Notes: generated from the letters alone by a model not told the origin. Counted from the stretch's first letter, positions 43,097-52,272 are shown. The stretch: 64,000 bases of DNA from LZORAL124-50-18 sp051208045 (GCA_051208045.1 JBPJFY010000008.1:109074-173073); one strand, 5' to 3'. Made by a program: numbers and translations.

Positions 43097-45351
43097 CGGG
43101 ATGCGCCTGCCAAGCGGTGGCGTCGGGCGATCATCAGCAGCGCCAGTGCTCCCGCCAGTGTACACCATGCCAGCAGGTGCAATAAGGGGGCAGGTGTGGC
43201 GGTTTTCGGGTAACGCAACATGTGCGCCTGACTACCTTTTGGCAGCACCACCGGTACGGCGGAGGTCTTTAACGTGGGATCGGTCTGGACATTTCGTACG
43301 GGGGTGGCGTCCACGGCCACGAGACTGGTGAAGCGAGAGACCAGGTGATACGTCAAAGCAAGCGCCGTCGCCTCTTTTTGTATGCCCGCTTGAGCGTCCG
43401 GTTGGTTCCAGTTGTTCATGAGGCTATCGAGCTTCTGCCGCGCCCAGATGCGACTCAGGGTCTTTTCTGTGGTTGCGGATGTTGGGGCCAGGGTGATATC
43501 GCGTTGCCAGGGGCTGACCCCATCGCGTTCACTCCAGGTATTGCCGGAGATCATCCCTTGCGCGCCGTTTCCTCGCACCCGGAAACTGAAGACCACAGGT
43601 TCGCCCAGATACAAATCGCGCACAATGCCGGGATAGGCCTCAACCGGTGCTTCCGTGTTCAGCGTGAGTGTGATGTCTTTCAGTGAAGGGAACCGTATCT
43701 TATCGAACAGGCGGCTCATTTTATCCGCCACATCCGGAAGACTGTCGATGTTTTCATAGGTACCCCGGCCGACTTCGGCAGCTTTGGTCATGAAATAGCT
43801 GTTGGGCGCGGAACCGATACCGACGGTAAACAGTCGGGACTGGCCGAGCCGGGACTGGATCAAGCCAAACAGCGCTTCCTCGTTGCCAACACTGCCATCG
43901 GTTATGAACACAACCTGGCGTAACATGGCATCATTCGGTGCTTCTGTGTGTTCCGGCCCGTCAGAAAGTGCCTTTGGGAGGGCCAGAGTCAGGGCCTGGG
44001 CCATTTCCGTGCCGCCATTGGCCTGAAGCTGCTGCACATAACGTTCTGCGATGGCGCGATTGGTCTGTGTGGCGCGTTCTGACGAGGAAAACAGCTGGCT
44101 GGCCTGGCTGTTGAATTGAATCACATTAAAATAGTCCGCCTCGCTCAGGGCCGTCAGGGCGAACTGTAATGCCTGCTTCGCCTGAGCGATGGACGTACCA
44201 CCCATGGAGCCAGAGGTGTCAATAACCAGAATCAGCTCCTTGGGAGCAGCCTGAGTCTGTTGCATTTGCGGAGGCATCAACATCGCCAGACCATAGGTAT
44301 ACTCGCCGTCGAAGGTGCTGAACAAGGCCGATTCCGGGGCGTGTTGCAGGGCAGGTGACCACGTGATGACAACGTCACGATTCATGATGTCTGAACCCCC
44401 TGACAAGCCGATCTGATATTGATTCGGTGTGTCAGTGTCATTGGGCGTGATCTGAAGCGTATGTGTGGTGGACTGGATGTGCGATACCGGCATGCCGGCG
44501 TTTAATGTCACGCGCAACGAAAGCTGATGTGACTGTGGGCCGACCGCTTGTTCCGTAACGGTAAAGGGGGAAATTTCCGCAGCGTCCGGCACCTGGTCCG
44601 TATTGGTCGCCCAGCCTTGAGTGAGCGGCCCCTGACGTTCTGCCCGGCGCTGCCATTCTTCAGCGTTTGCTACAGCGTTTGGCGGCAGGGTCTTCCCAGG
44701 CATATAGCGTGGATTGATGGTTGTCGGGAACCGGAGCTCAAACTGGTTGTTGCGGTAGGGAAGCGTTTGGGTATACGTCATTTCGACCGTCACCTTCTCG
44801 CCGGGTCCGATCTGCGCCACCGCCATGCTGAACATGTTGGGTCGCTTCTGTTCCAATAAGGCGGTGCGTTTGCCTTCAGACTTGGCTTTCTGATAGGTCC
44901 GGCGCGCCTGGGATTTTTCCTGGATCTCACCTTCGATCACTCGCTCGCCAACGCGAATACGCATGGCATGCACGGCAGCACGTTCAGGGAGCGGAAACAC
45001 GTACACGGCTTCCTGCCAGTCTTGAGTCTGGTTTTCGAAATGCTGAATCACTTTGCCTTCGAGCCAGAGCCCGCTGACCGAGAGGTCGACTTCGGCGTTG
45101 AGGCGGGTAGCACTGACATACCCGCTCCCGTTGCTGCCTGGCACAAAGAGCAGGCTGCCTGCCCGGACTTCAGACAGATCGGCAAAGGGCTCACTGGCGG
45201 AGACCCGGGCAGGCCAGGCTTGAGCCAACAGAAATACGGCGAGGCAGAGGATCATCAGACCATCTTCCCTCAAATGCTGCTTTAACCAGCGACATGAAAC
45301 CAAAAATCCCCTAAAGTGGCGAGGGGAATGAACCCTGTGTAAGTTTTTCAT
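43093..45351 (-). CDS. Sortase target protein with VIT and von Willebrand A domains
   Basis: A 752-aa protein. A twin-Arg-free signal segment (LMILCLAVFLLAQAWPARVS) leads to a VIT domain (about aa 60-190, VIEGEIQEKSQARRTYQKAK) and a vWA domain with MIDAS motif LVIDTSGSMGG (about aa 375-550). The C-terminus has a sorting-like signal: YPKTAT, a hydrophobic helix (LLHLLAWCTLAGALALLMIA) and a basic tail ARRHRLAG. It should be cleaved and displayed by the coupled sortase. A protein-protein or metal-dependent adhesion role is inferred from the vWA domain. Divergent from the system's own regulator genes. Confidence 0.93.
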   Translation of the reverse strand: MKNLHRVHSPRHFRGFLVSCRWLKQHLREDGLMILCLAVFLLAQAWPARVSASEPFADLSEVRAGSLLFVPGSNGSGYVSATRLNAEVDLSVSGLWLEGKVIQHFENQTQDWQEAVYVFPLPERAAVHAMRIRVGERVIEGEIQEKSQARRTYQKAKSEGKRTALLEQKRPNMFSMAVAQIGPGEKVTVEMTYTQTLPYRNNQFELRFPTTINPRYMPGKTLPPNAVANAEEWQRRAERQGPLTQGWATNTDQVPDAAEISPFTVTEQAVGPQSHQLSLRVTLNAGMPVSHIQSTTHTLQITPNDTDTPNQYQIGLSGGSDIMNRDVVITWSPALQHAPESALFSTFDGEYTYGLAMLMPPQMQQTQAAPKELILVIDTSGSMGGTSIAQAKQALQFALTALSEADYFNVIQFNSQASQLFSSSERATQTNRAIAERYVQQLQANGGTEMAQALTLALPKALSDGPEHTEAPNDAMLRQVVFITDGSVGNEEALFGLIQSRLGQSRLFTVGIGSAPNSYFMTKAAEVGRGTYENIDSLPDVADKMSRLFDKIRFPSLKDITLTLNTEAPVEAYPGIVRDLYLGEPVVFSFRVRGNGAQGMISGNTWSERDGVSPWQRDITLAPTSATTEKTLSRIWARQKLDSLMNNWNQPDAQAGIQKEATALALTYHLVSRFTSLVAVDATPVRNVQTDPTLKTSAVPVVLPKGSQAHMLRYPKTATPAPLLHLLAWCTLAGALALLMIARRHRLAGASR

Positions 45352-45507
45352 GAGGTAGCTCCTGTGTGTTTTTTACTATTGGAGCAAACAAAACTCACCG
45401 CCTCAGGGATCAAACGTGGCCAAATCCGGGTAGATTATGGCAAATTGTGGCAAGCGCTTCCCGGTGGCCGACACTGCAGTGCAAAATGGCGGCACCCGCG
45501 AGCGGGC

Positions 45508-45626
45508 CAGGAAAAACGGACGAATCAGGAAAAACGGACGAATCAGGAAAAACGGACGAATCAGGATAAACGGACGAATCAGGATAAACGGACGAATCAG
45601 GATAAACGGAAAAGTCAGGACAAACT
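45508..45626 (+). repeat. 18-bp tandem repeat array ending at the response-regulator start codon
   Basis: Six full copies of an 18-base unit (CAGGAAAAACGGACGAAT and variants) at 45508-45615, then a partial seventh (CAGGACAAACT) that forms the ribosome-binding site and spacer of the ATG at 45627. Copies 1-3 read CAGGAAAA and copies 4-6 CAGGATAA. The array is open in one frame, which ends in CTATGA, overlapping the regulator's ATG. It probably varies in copy number by slippage. Confidence 0.9.
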
Positions 45627-46328
45627 ATGAAAAAAGTGGTGGCCATCGTCGAAGATGAACCCATGATTCGGGCAAACTACAAGGATGCCCTGGAGCGGCA
45701 GGGGTATACCGTGCAGGACTACGCATCGCGCGTGGACGCACTGGCGGGCTTTGAAGTGCGCCTGCCGGATCTCGCGATCATTGATGTCGGACTGGGCGAT
45801 GAGGTCGAAGGGGGGTTTGAGCTGTGCCGGGAACTGCGCAGCGCGTCGCGTACGTTGCCCATTATTTTCCTGACCGCACGGGACAGCGAGATTGACCAGA
45901 TTTCCGGCCTCCGGCTGGGGGCAGATGACTACCTGACGAAAGACATCAGTTTACCGCATATGATGGCGCGCATTACCGCATTGTTTCGCCGCATTGACGT
46001 CCAGAAAGGACCCGTCGACGTGGCGACATCGTTACTGCAACGCGGGCGACTCAGCATCGATCTGGACCGTATGGTGGTGCGGTGGAATCAGCAGCCCATT
46101 CAGTTGACTGTCACAGAGTTCTGGATTGTTCATGCGCTGGCAAAGCATCCTGGCCATGTCAAAAATCGGGATCAACTCATGGAAGCCGCCAATACCGTAT
46201 TGGATGACAGTACGGTGACCTCCCACATCAAACGCATTCGCAAAAAGTTTCAGCACGAAGATGCCCAGTTCAAGGCGATTCAGACCGCCTATGGGATGGG
46301 GTACAAGTGGGATCCCTCCGAGCATTGA
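45627..46328 (+). CDS. Response regulator of the dedicated sortase system (OmpR-type)
   Basis: A 233-aa protein. The receiver domain has VAIVEDEPMIRANYKDALER, phosphoacceptor Asp in DLAIIDVGLGDEVEGG (an insertion after Asp is typical of this subfamily) and Lys in DDYLTKDISLP. A winged-helix DNA-binding domain follows (TVTEFWIVHALAKHPGHVKN, VTSHIKRIRKKF). It is paired with the kinase 1 nt downstream and divergent from the sortase/target genes it presumably controls. Its ribosome-binding site is the last unit of an 18-bp tandem array. Confidence 0.93.
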   Translation: MKKVVAIVEDEPMIRANYKDALERQGYTVQDYASRVDALAGFEVRLPDLAIIDVGLGDEVEGGFELCRELRSASRTLPIIFLTARDSEIDQISGLRLGADDYLTKDISLPHMMARITALFRRIDVQKGPVDVATSLLQRGRLSIDLDRMVVRWNQQPIQLTVTEFWIVHALAKHPGHVKNRDQLMEAANTVLDDSTVTSHIKRIRKKFQHEDAQFKAIQTAYGMGYKWDPSEH

Positions 46329-46329
46329 G

Positions 46330-48450
46330 ATGAAGCTGAAGCATCAGTTACTGGCGATCAGTGTGGTCCTGTTGCTGCTTCCCTGGAGTGGTTACCGACT
46401 GGTGTCCGAGCTGGAAAGCGCATTGAGGGCGAATCAGCAGCGGGTGCTTAGCCAGACCGCCACGCTCCTGGAACGGCGACTGCAGTCAGAATCCGCGTTG
46501 ATGGATGCCTTGGTGCGCCAGGCGGACTCCCCATTGACGGGATTGTACGCCCATCCGCTTTCCGCCCCGCCGATTGTGGATGGTTACCTCGACGAATGGC
46601 ACGAGCTTGGGCGTGTGCCGGTGATGCTTTCCACCGGGGCGGGCACGGAGAACGCCGTCCAGTTGACGCTGGGCGTGCATGGTGAGCGCCTGCACCTGTT
46701 TTTCCGGGTGACCGATGACCGGGTCGTCTATCATGATCCCGGTCATCGGCACGCTACCGCGGATGAGGCCTCGGCGGCCGATAGTCTCTGGGTGACGCTG
46801 CATGACCGTTCGCTGGTGTTCAAGCCGGTCGCACCGGGGGTACTGATGCCACACATGTTGCTGTCTGGTCGATTCCGGCCGGGTATGCAGACGGAAATTT
46901 CGGCGTATTGGCAGGAAACCGCCACCGGATATGATCTGGAGTTAACGCTGCCGCTCAGCTGGGTACAGGAAGGGATTCGATTTGAGGTGTTGCAAGGCAC
47001 TGGCATGCCCCAGGCCCTGTTTGACACCCTGGATTATCGGATTGTGCATCGCGATCGCACACTGGAAGCCTTACTGGCCGAATATGTGCCGGATGCCGGG
47101 TCTTTGGCGCTCATGGAACCCGCGGGTTGGATTGTGGGGCGCACCACAGAGGAATCGAGCGAGCCTGGGCTGACTGAGTCCGGCGGGGCAGGAGAGGGGT
47201 CGATCACTCAGGTATTTTCCGATCTGCTGGTTTCGGTCTTGAGATGGGCTGTGCTCGCACCGGATACGGTCGAAAACCCGGAAATCAATGAGGCATCAGA
47301 CCGGAGTGCGCTGGTGCAAAGCGCCTTTGCGGGGTCGGTAGCCTCCGGGTGGTTTACGGCTGCCGATGGTCGTTACGCCCTCAGCAGTGTTGCGCAGCCG
47401 GTGTACTGGCAAACACGGCCGGCCTTTGTGCTCCGTGTTGACCAGCATACGCGCACCTACGCGGCGCTGTCTAACGACACCATCGCTGATGTGCTGCTCA
47501 CCTCGCTGGGAGGTTACGTGGTTGTCACTGCGCTCCTGCTGGGGTACGCGGGATTGCTCTCGTATCGTATCCGCGCACTTAACCGACACATCGGACAGGC
47601 GGTTTCCGAAGACGGGCGCGTACAGGGCGGATTTACACCGGCACGTACCCCGGATGAGTTGGGCGATTTGTCTCGAAGTTTCCATCAGATGGTGCAGGCA
47701 CTCAATGGCTATACCGCTTACCTGGAGACCTTCGCAAGTAAGCTGGCCCATGAAATCAAAACGCCGGTGGCAATCGTGCGCTCCTCGTTGGACAATCTTG
47801 ATGAGCACAATCTTCCCGACGACCAGGCCGTTTATATGGCCCGTGCCCGCGATGGCTGTACCCGCATCGTGACCATTCTCGATGCCTTGCGTTCTGCCAG
47901 TCGTCTGGAGCGGGCCGTGGAGCAGATGGAACCCGAGGCTTTCTCATTGGCTGGTCTGGTACGTGCGCTGGTGGACAGCTATGCGCAGACGCTGCCCGTA
48001 CATCGGGTTCAACTGATCATCAACGGTGTTGAACCCAACAGTTTTCCGATGCATGGGGGGCCGGATCTAATTGCCCAAATGATGGATAAACTGATTGATA
48101 ACGCGAAAGACTTTACACCGCAAGGGCAGCGTATTGTTGTGACCCTATCCGAATCGACGGCGAGCAAAAGTAGGCCTGCGGGTTACCTGCTGGCGGTGGC
48201 CAATGAGGGCCCCTCTTTGCCGGATGCGCTGGCCGGCGATATTTTTTCGTCGTTCATCTCGCTGAGAGAAGGTGCAACCGACGGTCACTTCGGCCTGGGG
48301 CTGGTGATCGTACGACTGATTGTGGAGCGGCACGGCGGGCATATTCGTGCCCGGAACATTTCCTCAGTGTCGGATGGCTTTAACGGCGTCAAATTTTCCA
48401 TCTTTCTCCCCCGCACATGCCCTGCGCCAAGAGCTTCCCGCCCAGCCTGA
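46330..48450 (+). CDS. Histidine kinase of the dedicated sortase system
   Basis: A 706-aa protein from ATG 46330; the 46261 start lies inside the regulator gene and is rejected. N-terminal membrane helix, then a periplasmic sensor with a CBM9/DOMON-like beta domain (about aa 75-240, beginning APPIVDGYLDEWHELGRVPV), a second helix near aa 400, HAMP, H-box LAHEIKTPVAIVRSSL and ATPase motifs LIDNAKDFTPQG and GHFGLGLVIVRLIVERHGGH. The CBM9-like fold suggests sensing of a carbohydrate or other extracytoplasmic ligand. Confidence 0.93.
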   Translation: MKLKHQLLAISVVLLLLPWSGYRLVSELESALRANQQRVLSQTATLLERRLQSESALMDALVRQADSPLTGLYAHPLSAPPIVDGYLDEWHELGRVPVMLSTGAGTENAVQLTLGVHGERLHLFFRVTDDRVVYHDPGHRHATADEASAADSLWVTLHDRSLVFKPVAPGVLMPHMLLSGRFRPGMQTEISAYWQETATGYDLELTLPLSWVQEGIRFEVLQGTGMPQALFDTLDYRIVHRDRTLEALLAEYVPDAGSLALMEPAGWIVGRTTEESSEPGLTESGGAGEGSITQVFSDLLVSVLRWAVLAPDTVENPEINEASDRSALVQSAFAGSVASGWFTAADGRYALSSVAQPVYWQTRPAFVLRVDQHTRTYAALSNDTIADVLLTSLGGYVVVTALLLGYAGLLSYRIRALNRHIGQAVSEDGRVQGGFTPARTPDELGDLSRSFHQMVQALNGYTAYLETFASKLAHEIKTPVAIVRSSLDNLDEHNLPDDQAVYMARARDGCTRIVTILDALRSASRLERAVEQMEPEAFSLAGLVRALVDSYAQTLPVHRVQLIINGVEPNSFPMHGGPDLIAQMMDKLIDNAKDFTPQGQRIVVTLSESTASKSRPAGYLLAVANEGPSLPDALAGDIFSSFISLREGATDGHFGLGLVIVRLIVERHGGHIRARNISSVSDGFNGVKFSIFLPRTCPAPRASRPA

Positions 48451-48511
48451 GTGGAGAATTTGGCCATTGTTGCTTATAGTGTTAATTGGGGTAAGCACGG
48501 GGGAGGTGCGA

Positions 48512-49228
48512 ATGCGACGATCAATAATATGGGGCGTATTGTGGTGCTTCTTTTGCGCGCCAATCCTGGCGACGGAAAAACCGATACGGTTGGTGTTTCC
48601 CATTTTCAAGCCCTTTACCTACATGCATGAGGGCGTGCCAGCCGGCGAGGGTATCGAAGCCATCCTGGCGATTACGGCAGCACTGGGCCAATCCCTGACG
48701 CTGCTCGAAACGCCGAATTATGGGCGTGCCGTGCATGAAGCGCGTTTGGGGCATGTGGATGGCTTTCTGCTGGCCTCAAAAAATGCCGAGCGTGATGCGT
48801 TCGCCGTGTTTTCTCAACCAGTCACCTACAATAACTGGATGTGGTTTTTCTCGAAAAGCAGTACCTGGGAGGTGACTTCTCCCCAATTTCGCACGCACGC
48901 CAAGGTCGGCACCTATCTTCACGCCAATACGCACAAATGGCTGATCAAAAATGAGTTCCAGAATATTTACGCAAGCCCCAGAACGGCCTACTTACCGTCA
49001 TTGCTGGTGGCAGGCAAGCTCGATGCTGCGCTGCTGGCAGAAAAAGTCTTTTGGGAGCAGGCGAAGGAACAGCAAGTGGACAGATCGGCGTTTCAGGCAG
49101 TGCTGGCTATCGAAAAGCCCTTTGGAATCTACATTTCCAAGCAGTATCTTGAGGAAAACACCGGATATATGGAGCGCCTGAATCGAGCGATTCAGGCGTA
49201 CAGGAAAAAGCACGCAGCCCGGCAATGA
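48512..49228 (+). CDS. Periplasmic solute-binding-like protein (SBP family 3-like)
   Basis: A 238-aa protein from ATG 48512 with GGGAGG upstream; the upstream in-frame region belongs to the kinase gene. Cleavable signal peptide (WGVLWCFFCAPILA). The fold resembles amino-acid-type binding proteins: PIRLVFPIFKPFTYMHEG, GEGIEAILAITAALGQSLTL, GRAVHEARLGHVDGFLLA, VGTYLHANTHKWL. No transporter genes accompany it, so it may serve sensing, perhaps with the kinase 61 bp upstream (inference). Confidence 0.8.
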   Translation: MRRSIIWGVLWCFFCAPILATEKPIRLVFPIFKPFTYMHEGVPAGEGIEAILAITAALGQSLTLLETPNYGRAVHEARLGHVDGFLLASKNAERDAFAVFSQPVTYNNWMWFFSKSSTWEVTSPQFRTHAKVGTYLHANTHKWLIKNEFQNIYASPRTAYLPSLLVAGKLDAALLAEKVFWEQAKEQQVDRSAFQAVLAIEKPFGIYISKQYLEENTGYMERLNRAIQAYRKKHAARQ

Positions 49229-49271
49229 GGCGGGCATTCCGCCAACAGGGGGCGTGCCAGAGGCGTGCGGA

Positions 49272-49766
49272 CTATTTGCGTTTCTTCGGTGTCCACGCCC
49301 AGATCATTTCCATCAGAACGGGCTCTTTGTTTTCTGCATCGGTCACCGTGACCTTCACCGCCGTTTCGCCTTTCTCTGTGGTGCGAATCTGTTTGATCTG
49401 TGCGTCAGTCAGGGTGGCAACGGCCTTCATATCCCCTTTTGCCCGCTTCACATAATCTGCCTTAATGGTTTTGATGACCGGCACCGCGGTGTCTGGCAGG
49501 TTCATGCCCACGAGATAACCCGTTGCAGACTCGGCAATCAGGATATTTGCCACGGCGTGCACTGAGCCAATATGATTCTGCACGGACTTTTTGTTCTTCG
49601 CGGAAACCACGGCTTCCTGTTCTGTGAGTTTTTCGATGCGAATTCCGGCAGTACCGGTGAACTTCACGGTTTTACCAAAAAACGTACTGAGTGCTTTTGC
49701 TCTCAGAAACTCGGGCAATTTATTGATCTGGCTGACAATTTGATTTAACTGGTTTTTTTTGCTCAT
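49272..49766 (-). CDS. DUF4442 hotdog-fold protein
   Basis: A 164-aa protein. The hotdog-type pattern VQNHIGSVHAVANILIAESA, with the central helix and the HIGSVHA motif, identifies the DUF4442 group of thioesterase-like proteins. The C-terminus is basic. Acyl-CoA substrates are plausible, which fits the neighbouring divergent acyl-CoA-binding protein gene, but no activity is established. Confidence 0.85.
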   Translation of the reverse strand: MSKKNQLNQIVSQINKLPEFLRAKALSTFFGKTVKFTGTAGIRIEKLTEQEAVVSAKNKKSVQNHIGSVHAVANILIAESATGYLVGMNLPDTAVPVIKTIKADYVKRAKGDMKAVATLTDAQIKQIRTTEKGETAVKVTVTDAENKEPVLMEMIWAWTPKKRK

Positions 49767-49898
49767 GGTTCGTCCCCGCTGGAAAACGCGAGAGAGTACC
49801 TTATTTTCCCCATGAGCAAAAGTCCATTCCAGCTCGCCTGATGGAAAACATAGGGCTATAATGGCTCTTTCAAAAACCGAATATAAAGGGGTATCTGC

Positions 49899-50159
49899 AT
49901 GTCTGATTTAAAAGCCAAGTTTGAAGCGGCAGTGAATTATGTACAAACAGCGGAAGGCGATTTCAAACCCTCCAATGAGTTAAAGCTGGAAATGTATGCC
50001 TTATTCAAGCAGGCGACGGAAGGTGATGTCTCCGGCAAGAAGCCGGGCATGTTGGACGTTGTGGGGCGGGCCAAGTATGGTGCCTGGGAGGGCCTCAAAG
50101 GGGTATCCAGTGACGACGCCATGCAGCGCTACATCGATAAGATTGAAAGCTTTAAATAA
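49899..50159 (+). CDS. Acyl-CoA-binding protein
   Basis: An 86-aa four-helix protein with the family's key segments: DLKAKFEAAVNYVQTAEGDF, LKLEMYALFKQATEGDVSGK, and GRAKYGAWEGLKGVSSDDAM containing the conserved Lys/Tyr/Trp that contact acyl-CoA. ACBPs are common in eukaryotes and patchy in bacteria. It binds medium- to long-chain acyl-CoA and buffers the pool. AAAGGGG precedes the ATG. Confidence 0.95.
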   Translation: MSDLKAKFEAAVNYVQTAEGDFKPSNELKLEMYALFKQATEGDVSGKKPGMLDVVGRAKYGAWEGLKGVSSDDAMQRYIDKIESFK

Positions 50160-50324
50160 CGCCTGCATTTACTGTGAACACAAGTTCATAGTATGATAAT
50201 GGTGCTGTCTCTTATTACGTTGGGCAGCACTTTGGGTCTTTTTGATGAAGATAACTTCATTAATTTGACCTTTACCTGAAGCCAAAAATTCAGGATGATA
50301 AGAAGAAGCAGTACAAAGGGGTAA

Positions 50325-50642
50325 ATGTTCATGAAGAAAGACTCCATGAAAGCGGGTGCTGGGGAACAGCTCAAAGAAGCTGAACTCATTACCAAACTGG
50401 ATCAAGTGGTCTCTGAGAAAAAGCTTCATGGCAGGACAGAGCAGCTGTACCGACATTGGATTGGTAAGTTTATCCGCTACTCTGCCTCCCATAGGGAGAT
50501 CCCGAGAGAGGAAGACAAGGTGCGTCCTTTCCTGTCGGAACTGATCAATCGGTTTCAGCTCTCAAGAGCACGACTGAATCAAGCCAAACAAGCGCTTGAG
50601 TTTTATTTCAACTTTGTTGTTGAACGGCCGCTGAGCCACTGA
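50325..50642 (+). CDS. Stand-alone phage-integrase/integron-integrase SAM-like domain protein
   Basis: A 105-aa protein matching only the N-terminal core-binding domain of tyrosine recombinases, closest in pattern to integron integrases (LYRHWIGKFIRYSASHRE, ..VRPFLSELINRFQLSRARLN, QALEFYFNFVVERPL). No catalytic domain (R...H-x-x-R...Y) follows. A terminator comes directly after the stop, so the gene looks complete rather than cut. ATG 50331 is better spaced from AAAGGGG than ATG 50325. It might bind DNA or interfere with a full-length recombinase (inference). Confidence 0.75.
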   Translation: MFMKKDSMKAGAGEQLKEAELITKLDQVVSEKKLHGRTEQLYRHWIGKFIRYSASHREIPREEDKVRPFLSELINRFQLSRARLNQAKQALEFYFNFVVERPLSH

Positions 50643-50643
50643 T

Positions 50644-50671
50644 AAAAAAACCTGCTTCGGCAGGTTTTTTT
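50644..50671. terminator. Bidirectional intrinsic terminator
   Basis: Perfect stem AAAAAACCTGC / GCAGGTTTTTT (50645-50655, 50660-50670) with a TTCG tetraloop. It serves the convergent integrase-domain gene and the secreted-protein gene. Confidence 0.92.
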
Positions 50672-50696
50672 ATGTCTGTTGTCTGTCTGGCCCAAA

Positions 50697-51152
50697 CTAG
50701 CGTACGCCCGTTGTGCCAACATCCTGCGGCCCAATATAGGTTCGATTGCTCTTGTTGAATTCTGTTGCCTGCAGAACGGTCGTTCCTGGCGGTGTGTAGC
50801 GCGGCATCCGGAAATTAAACTTCACGGACGTGGTTTGATAATCAAAATCCGTGCGCCGGTCACGCTCATCCAAGCCGATTTTTGCATCACTTTTTGATGC
50901 ACTTTTTTCGCCAGCAGTGGCTCCGCCCGCTGCAGGGGGCTCCAGCCCGCCTTCAATCACTGCCTGGGCCAGATCGTCCTGTTCCATTTGAGGAAATGGA
51001 AAGGTATCTATGGTCGATTTTTTCTTATGTTCCGTTGCGGGCTCGACCAGTCGTTTGGAGTCGGCACTGACCGATATATTCGTCAGTAACAGTGATCCTG
51101 CGACCAAAGCCAAGGGAGCCCATGCCTGGAATGATTTTCTCGTTATTGTCAC
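50697..51152 (-). CDS. Secreted hypothetical protein
   Basis: A 151-aa protein with a signal peptide (APLALVAGSLLLTNISVSA, cleavage likely before DSKR). The mature part is polar, partly disordered (PPAAGGATAGEKSAS) and ends in a beta-like stretch TTSVKFNFRMPRYTPPGTTV. No family recognised. Monocistronic, between terminator 50644-50671 and the divergent greB. Confidence 0.65.
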   Translation of the reverse strand: MTITRKSFQAWAPLALVAGSLLLTNISVSADSKRLVEPATEHKKKSTIDTFPFPQMEQDDLAQAVIEGGLEPPAAGGATAGEKSASKSDAKIGLDERDRRTDFDYQTTSVKFNFRMPRYTPPGTTVLQATEFNKSNRTYIGPQDVGTTGVR

Positions 51153-51382
51153 GGCGCAATTTCCCTTTTACTATTCGTATCCACCTAAGTTCGTTACAAA
51201 TTGTAGACCACATCCCCGGTCATTTAATAGGCAAGTGTCACGAACTGTTTGATTTTGTTAATTTATGTGAACGATATCACTCTTTTCGCCCGGATACATT
51301 GGCACTGATGCCGGAAGTCGGATTTTTCTCGGCAAAGGGCTGGCGCTGGCGCGGAAAACATGACTGTGAGCAATAAAACACG

Positions 51383-51859
51383 ATGATGCCCGATCTGATT
51401 ACCCGAGATGGATTTGAAAAGCTGAAGCAGGAATTGGACGTACTCTGGCGAGAGGAGCGCCCGGAAGTGACCCGCAAGGTGTCCTGGGCGGCCTCGCTGG
51501 GGGATCGGAGCGAAAATGCGGATTATCAATACAATAAAAAGCGGCTGCGCGAAATTGATCGGCGTGTTCGCTATCTCAGAAAGCGCATTGAGACACTCCG
51601 GGTGGTGGATTACGCGCCGGAACAGGAGGGGCGGATTTTCTTCGGTGCCTGGGTGACCGTGGAAGACGATGATGAAAAAACGCTGAAATTTCGTATTGTT
51701 GGCGGGGATGAGATTTATGCGCGCAAAGACTACATTTCCATCCACTCGCCCATGGCGAGGGCTTTGTTAAAAAAATCTGTGGATGATGAAGCGCTGGTTC
51801 AGACGCCCGACGGAAAAAAGCGCTGGTATGTGGTGGATATTTGTTATGACGCCGGTTGA
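51383..51859 (+). CDS. greB: Transcription elongation factor GreB
   Basis: A 158-aa protein. The N-terminal coiled coil (LITRDGFEKLKQELDVLWRE) includes the acidic tip region WAASLGDRSENADYQYNKKR that enters the RNA polymerase secondary channel, and FGAWVTVEDDDEKTLKFRIV is the FKBP-like C-terminal domain. It rescues backtracked polymerase. Its last 16 nt overlap the convergent membrane-protein gene. Confidence 0.95.
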   Translation: MMPDLITRDGFEKLKQELDVLWREERPEVTRKVSWAASLGDRSENADYQYNKKRLREIDRRVRYLRKRIETLRVVDYAPEQEGRIFFGAWVTVEDDDEKTLKFRIVGGDEIYARKDYISIHSPMARALLKKSVDDEALVQTPDGKKRWYVVDICYDAG

Positions 51860-52272
51860 TTTTTCGATTGTTTTGCCCGGAATCCCCCCCAAAGTGCGGC
51901 GGTAACGCCGATGAGCGCCTGCATAAAGCCAAAGGCCACCCCCAATCGAGCCGGATCAGCGATCGCAAAGTGGAGCATCAGCACGATCGAAATCATGCCC
52001 AGGGCATGCCATACCTCCAGTACTTTCGCGAATTTACCCGTAATGTAGCCGGCACAGTAATCCGCACAGGCGCCGGTAAGTAATATGAGCAAGGTTAACG
52101 GCAGTGACTCGGTGGGCTGGGTAAGCACATGCTGAATTTGCTCCTGATTGAGCCCCTGGTTGCTCAAATACACCGAGACAGATGAGAGCAGTACCAGTGC
52201 CAGTAGAACCGATCCTACCAGATCAACGGCGACGCCGAGCGCTATTGCACGCATATCGAAATGTCGAGACAT
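51844..52272 (-). CDS. Hypothetical inner-membrane protein
   Basis: A 142-aa protein with about four hydrophobic helices (IALGVAVDLVGSVLLALVLL; SLPLTLLILLTGACADYCAG; ALGMISIVLMLHFAIA; GVAFGFMQALIGVTAALWGG). No family name recognised. Ends in a basic tail. Confidence 0.7.
   Translation of the reverse strand: MSRHFDMRAIALGVAVDLVGSVLLALVLLSSVSVYLSNQGLNQEQIQHVLTQPTESLPLTLLILLTGACADYCAGYITGKFAKVLEVWHALGMISIVLMLHFAIADPARLGVAFGFMQALIGVTAALWGGFRAKQSKNQPAS

Noticed and set aside
45364..45630. 88-aa plus-strand frame through the 18-bp array as a stand-alone protein gene
   Set aside because: The start is weak and the first half has no protein-like features. I keep it only as a possible leader frame in the finding about the array.
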